From positions 1,984,001 to 2,048,000 of the forward strand of contig NZ_CP025429.1 of the NCBI RefSeq assembly GCF_002848345.1: DNA of 64,000 nucleotides, given 5' to 3'. A model generated the notes under the pieces. That model searched no databases. It saw nothing but the letters and a program-made list of their open reading frames with translations, and was not told where the DNA came from. Shown here one piece after another: positions 61,310 through 64,000 of this stretch. The DNA is from Chromobacterium sp. ATCC 53434 (GTDB taxonomy: Bacteria; Pseudomonadota; Gammaproteobacteria; Burkholderiales; Chromobacteriaceae). Position 1 is the stretch's first letter, and every line of letters starts with the position of its first letter. Made by a program: the position numbers and the translations under genes.

Positions 61310-62175
61310 AATTCCGCGCGATTCACGCTCTGTCGGGCCGCTACCCGGTAGCCCCGATGTGCCAACTGTTTCGTGTGTCCCGCAGTGGCTACTATGCGTG
61401 GCTACACCGCCCACCTTCGGCGCGAGAGATGGCGAACCGACAACTACTGCGCGAAATCCGGCTGGTGCATGCCGAGGTCAACGGTATTTATGGCCATCGG
61501 CGTATCCATGCCGAACTTCTTGCACAGGGCTTCGTCTGCGGGCGACATCGCATCGCGGACTTGATGCGGCGAAACGGTATCAGGGTTAGAGCGCGTAAAC
61601 GTTGGAGACCCGCGAGCGGTGGTCAACACCTTCTACCCGTGGCGCCCAATTTGCTGCAGCGACACTTTGCTGCTGGCGGCGACATCAATCAGCGCTGGGT
61701 GTCGGACATGACCTATATCCGAACCGGTGAAGGGTGGCTGTACTTGGCGGTGGTACTCGACCTGTACTCCCGGGCGATAGTGGGCTGGGCCATGCATCAT
61801 CGAATGCAGCAAGAACTGGTGCATGCTGCCCTGACGATGGCAGTGGCGCGTCGCCAGCCTTCAGGAGAGGTAATTCTGCATTCGGACCGCGGGAGTCAGT
61901 ACTGTGCCTTTGACTACCAGGCGTTGCTGAAGCGGCATGGGATAGTACCGAGCCACTCCCGCGCCGGGAACTGCTGGGATAATGCAGCGATGGAGAGCTT
62001 CTTCCGTTCACTGAAATCGGAACGTGTTTATCTGACCCACTACCGGAGCTACGAGGAGGCGCGTACAGATGTGTTTGATTACATCCGTTTTTACAATCAC
62101 CAACGACGTCATTCGACCCTGGGGTATCTGACCCCGGTTGAGTTCGAACGCCGCCGCTCAGAGCTTAGCGCTTAA
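61306..62175 (+). CDS. IS3-family transposase OrfB (DDE integrase domain)
   Basis: A 289-residue catalytic part. The rve/DDE core has its first Asp in QRWVSDMTYIRTGEGWLYLA, the second in VILHSDRGSQYCAFDYQ and the Glu in NAAMESFFRSLKSERVY. The N-terminal HTH_21-like segment (LLREIRLVHAEVNGIYGHRR) is present. The annotated start is a GTG at 61306 overlapping the orfA stop by 4 bp, but expression is more likely through the OrfAB fusion. All catalytic residues are intact. Confidence 0.93.
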   Translation: MKFRAIHALSGRYPVAPMCQLFRVSRSGYYAWLHRPPSAREMANRQLLREIRLVHAEVNGIYGHRRIHAELLAQGFVCGRHRIADLMRRNGIRVRARKRWRPASGGQHLLPVAPNLLQRHFAAGGDINQRWVSDMTYIRTGEGWLYLAVVLDLYSRAIVGWAMHHRMQQELVHAALTMAVARRQPSGEVILHSDRGSQYCAFDYQALLKRHGIVPSHSRAGNCWDNAAMESFFRSLKSERVYLTHYRSYEEARTDVFDYIRFYNHQRRHSTLGYLTPVEFERRRSELSA

Positions 62176-62205
62176 CCCTCTGTCCATGGGGAGTGGGACA
62201 GACCA

Positions 62206-62553
62206 ATCATCAGCAATAAAACTGTACATTTTTTTGAGATTTTCATTATGGGGGGCTCCATCGGCAGTCTAACTTGTAATTTAGTCACCAAAAATATCGC
62301 GTGCGAACTTAACATTTTGGCGAATGGAAAATATGCCGTCAAGATTTTGATATTGGAATCAGCCTGATGCGGGGCAGGATACTTCTTATGGAGGCCTAAA
62401 ATTGGACGAAATACACCACTAGTCAGGCATGATCATTCAACTCTGAGCTTAATAGACACATGAGCGTGCAGCCGAGTAGCGCAGGTTGGCCTATCGGGCC
62501 ATGCTCGCATCCATTTAGAGGTGACGACAGGGCAGTAAATACCGTCTTTCACG
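62206..62553. other. Non-coding remainder of the nar islet, with the 5' end of the disrupted gene
   Basis: Positions 62209-62246 on the minus strand hold the start codon (62244-62246) and first codons of the secreted-protein gene broken by the IS. The remaining 300 bp are AT-richer and contain no convincing gene. A 39-codon frame from ATG 62248 on the plus strand is open but has no ribosome site and no recognisable feature. The promoter of the disrupted gene should lie here on the minus strand. Confidence 0.6.
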
Positions 62554-62760
62554 TCAAGTAGCTCCTACGTAGTCGGCCCGGTAAGGTTGGTGTGTTTTCA
62601 GTATGCCAAAGCACGGATGGACCAGCTTGTGCATAGCCGCTCCCAAGGCGGACACTCTTGTCTTGCCTCGGGCTAGCAATCGTTGATACAGCGACTTCAC
62701 ATGTGGGTTGTGTCGTATGGTGACTACTGCTGCTATATACAGTACAGCTCGAAGGCACGC
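62554..62760 (-). pseudogene. IS110-family transposase, C-terminal remnant
   Basis: Read on the minus strand directly after the narL stop, 68 codons match the tail of IS110/IS116/IS902 transposases: AVLYIAAVVTIRHNPHVKSL, then YQRLLARGKTRVSALGAAMH and KLVHPCFGILKTHQPYRADY, ending VGAT before TGA at 62554-62556. There is no start codon and the N-terminal RuvC-like domain is absent. The fragment begins on the base after the narL stop. It shows that a second, older element once inserted here. Confidence 0.78.
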
Positions 62761-63411
62761 TCAGACCTTGTCCAGCCCATGCTCCACGGCATAGACCGCC
62801 GCCTGCACCCGGCTGCTCAGCGACAGCTTGCGCAGGATGTTTTGCACATGGACCTTGACCGTGCTCTCGGCCAGGTCTAGCCCGCGGGCGATTTCCTTGT
62901 TGCTGGCGCCGCGCGCCAGCCAGCCCAACGTTTCCCGCTCGCGCGGGGTCAGCGCGTCGGCCTCGCTGGTCTTGGCCGTCTGCGGCTGGCGCAGCTGGGC
63001 CAATAGCTTGGCCGTCATTTCCGGCGACAGCACGCTGTCGCCGTCCACCGCGCGGCGAATGCTGTCCAGCAGGAAGTCGGCGTTGATGTTCTTCAGCAGG
63101 TAGCCGCGGGCGCCGCCGCGCATGCATTCGGCCAGATCGTCGCCGTCCTCGGACACGGTCAGCATCAGCACCGCGATGTCGGGACAGGCGCTGAGTATTT
63201 GCAGCAGCGCTTCGCGGCCGTTCATCACCGGCATGTCCAGGTCCAGCAGCACCACGTCGGGCTTCAGCAGTTCGGCCTGCTTGACGCCGTCCAGTCCGTC
63301 GGCGGCTTCGCCGACCACCAGGAAATCGTCCTGCCGCTGCAATAGCGCCTTCAAGCCGCTGCGAAACAGCGTGTGATCGTCAATCAGTAAAATGCGTATG
63401 GCTTGTGTCAT
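62761..63411 (-). CDS. narL: Nitrate/nitrite response regulator NarL
   Basis: A 216-residue two-component regulator that activates nitrate-respiration genes when phosphorylated. The receiver (residues 1-120) has acidic Asp11/Asp12, phosphoacceptor Asp57 in LLDLDMPVMNG and a conserved Lys in YLLKNINAD. The C-terminal LuxR/GerE helix-turn-helix (LTPRERETLGWLARGASNKE, IARGLDLAESTVKVHVQNIL) binds DNA. It overlaps narX by 4 bp (ATGA). The narGHJI operon is its expected target, 3.6 kb away across the islet. The gene is intact although an IS110 remnant begins right after its stop. Confidence 0.95.
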   Translation of the reverse strand: MTQAIRILLIDDHTLFRSGLKALLQRQDDFLVVGEAADGLDGVKQAELLKPDVVLLDLDMPVMNGREALLQILSACPDIAVLMLTVSEDGDDLAECMRGGARGYLLKNINADFLLDSIRRAVDGDSVLSPEMTAKLLAQLRQPQTAKTSEADALTPRERETLGWLARGASNKEIARGLDLAESTVKVHVQNILRKLSLSSRVQAAVYAVEHGLDKV

Positions 63412-64000
63412 GCGCTGATGCGCTCCTCTTTGGGCAGGGTCAGTTCCACCGTGGTGCCCTGTTTCGGCGCCGAGCGAATGTGGATCCGGCTGTGTATGCG
63501 GTTGGCCCGCTCTTGCATGATGGACACGCCGACATGGCTCGCGGCCTTGGCGGCGAGCTGGTCGGGGTCGAAGCCGCGGCCGTTGTCGCGGATGCGCATG
63601 CTGAAGCTGGCGGCGTTGTCTATTTCCACCTCGACTTCGCTGGCTTCGGCGTGCTTGCGGATATTGGACAGCGCCTCCTGCAGGATGAAGAACACCTGCA
63701 ACTGCTGCTGCGGGTCCAGCGGCTTGCCTTCGCCGCGCATCTCCAGCCGCGTCGGCACCCGGGTCTGCTGTTCGAAGCGTTGCAGCAGCGTGCGCACCGC
63801 TTGCGGGAACTCCTGCTGGCTGATGCGGGTGCGGAAGTTGAGCAGCAACTCCCTGACGTCTTCGTAGCATTCCTGCACGCCGGTTCGAATGAAGACCAGG
63901 TTTTCGCGGGCCAGTTCCTCCTCGCGCGAATTCATCGCCTCTTCCAGCATCTGCGCTTGCAGATTGAGGAAGGACAGCGACTGGGCGATGCTGTCGTGCA
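63408..64000 (-). CDS. narX: Nitrate/nitrite sensor histidine kinase NarX, C-terminal part (cut by window end)
   Basis: The last 197 codons of a sensor kinase of the NarX/NarQ type, continuing beyond the window. The phosphoacceptor region LHDSIAQSLSFLNLQ (first residue inferred from family) begins at the window edge, with the His codon visible at about 63996-63998. The ATPase domain shows LQEALSNIRKHAEA (N box) and IRDNGRGFDPDQL (G1 box), ending with GTTVELTLP. It overlaps narL by 4 bp and both would be co-expressed from a promoter outside the window. The periplasmic nitrate-binding part cannot be seen. Confidence 0.93.
   Translation of the reverse strand, partial: HDSIAQSLSFLNLQAQMLEEAMNSREEELARENLVFIRTGVQECYEDVRELLLNFRTRISQQEFPQAVRTLLQRFEQQTRVPTRLEMRGEGKPLDPQQQLQVFFILQEALSNIRKHAEASEVEVEIDNAASFSMRIRDNGRGFDPDQLAAKAASHVGVSIMQERANRIHSRIHIRSAPKQGTTVELTLPKEERISA

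Larger units (their letters stand above)
60951..62205 (+). mobile_element. Complete IS3-family insertion sequence
   Basis: A 1255-bp element with imperfect terminal inverted repeats: TGGTCTGTCCCATTCCCCGT at the left end and the complement of a near-identical sequence at the right (about 22 of 24 positions). It is flanked by a 3-bp direct repeat ATC (60948-60950 and 62206-62208), the duplication size usual for IS3 elements. It carries orfA and orfB in the standard -1 arrangement. Both reading frames and both ends are intact, so it is probably recent and possibly active. Confidence 0.92.

Noticed and set aside
62248..62367. 39-codon open frame on the plus strand inside the islet
   Set aside because: No ribosome site, no recognisable motif, and it overlaps the start region of the disrupted gene on the other strand.
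1..64000. CRISPR arrays, prophage, secretion-system or biosynthetic clusters
   Set aside because: No regularly spaced direct repeats, phage structural genes, secretion-system components or synthase modules were seen.

Overview
The window reads as a GC-rich betaproteobacterial chromosome. Gene content and order (the cdsA-dxr-rseP-bamA-skp-lpxD-fabZ-lpxA-lpxB-rnhB envelope block, tig-clpP-clpX-lon-hupB-tRNA-ppiD, and narK1-narK2-narGHJI with narXL) fit Neisseriales, most likely Chromobacterium or a close relative. That assignment is an inference from synteny; no search was run.

Layout. (1) 1-10239: a tightly packed, all-plus envelope and lipid A operon, ending in RNase HII and a small DNA glycosylase. 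(2) 10334-14498: a 71-aa orphan, then a minus-strand signalling operon made of a REC-EAL regulator, a periplasmic sulfite-oxidase-fold protein and a hybrid histidine kinase with HPt domain. (3) 14.6-25.1 kb: metabolic and regulatory genes: an NTF2-like protein, an FAD oxidoreductase, cdd, and argP and argO separated by a GGDEF-EAL gene, followed by a LysR/SDR divergent pair and a secreted zinc peptidase with a Sel1-like partner. (4) 25.1-34.7 kb: pbpC and a giant alpha-2-macroglobulin, which normally sit together, are separated here by a HIT gene and an AT-rich, oppositely oriented solute-binding-protein gene. (5) 35-43.5 kb: tig, clpP, clpX, lon, hupB, tRNA-Val, tRNA-Asp and ppiD, a protein-quality-control block with clear promoters and terminators. 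(6) 43.5-49.2 kb: a LysR regulator divergent from a TauE/SafE permease, a Cdd1-like HhH protein, and a pqiA-pqiA-pqiB-pqiC lipid-transport operon. (7) 49.4-59.2 kb: nitrate respiration (narK1, narK2, narGHJI). (8) 59.2-62.76 kb: an AT-richer islet of orphan, broken and mobile genes. (9) 62.76-64.0 kb: narL and the end of narX on the minus strand.

The genes act together in recognisable blocks. The first operon makes CDP-diacylglycerol, isoprenoid precursor and lipid A, assembles outer-membrane proteins (BamA, Skp) and supports envelope-stress proteolysis (RseP). The nar genes import nitrate, reduce it on the inner face of the membrane and sense it through NarXL.

The least expected signals are these. 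A family of short terminal-inverted-repeat elements sits at the 3' ends of genes; two copies encode the C-terminal tails of neighbouring proteins. The islet between narI and narL contains an IS3-family element whose removal exactly restores a secreted-protein gene, a frameshifted ankyrin gene and an IS110 transposase tail abutting the narL stop codon. A putative three-component c-di-GMP sensing operon has a Cys-free periplasmic Moco-fold partner. A hairpin separates the only Shine-Dalgarno-like motif from the lpxD start. No CRISPR array, prophage or biosynthetic cluster was seen.
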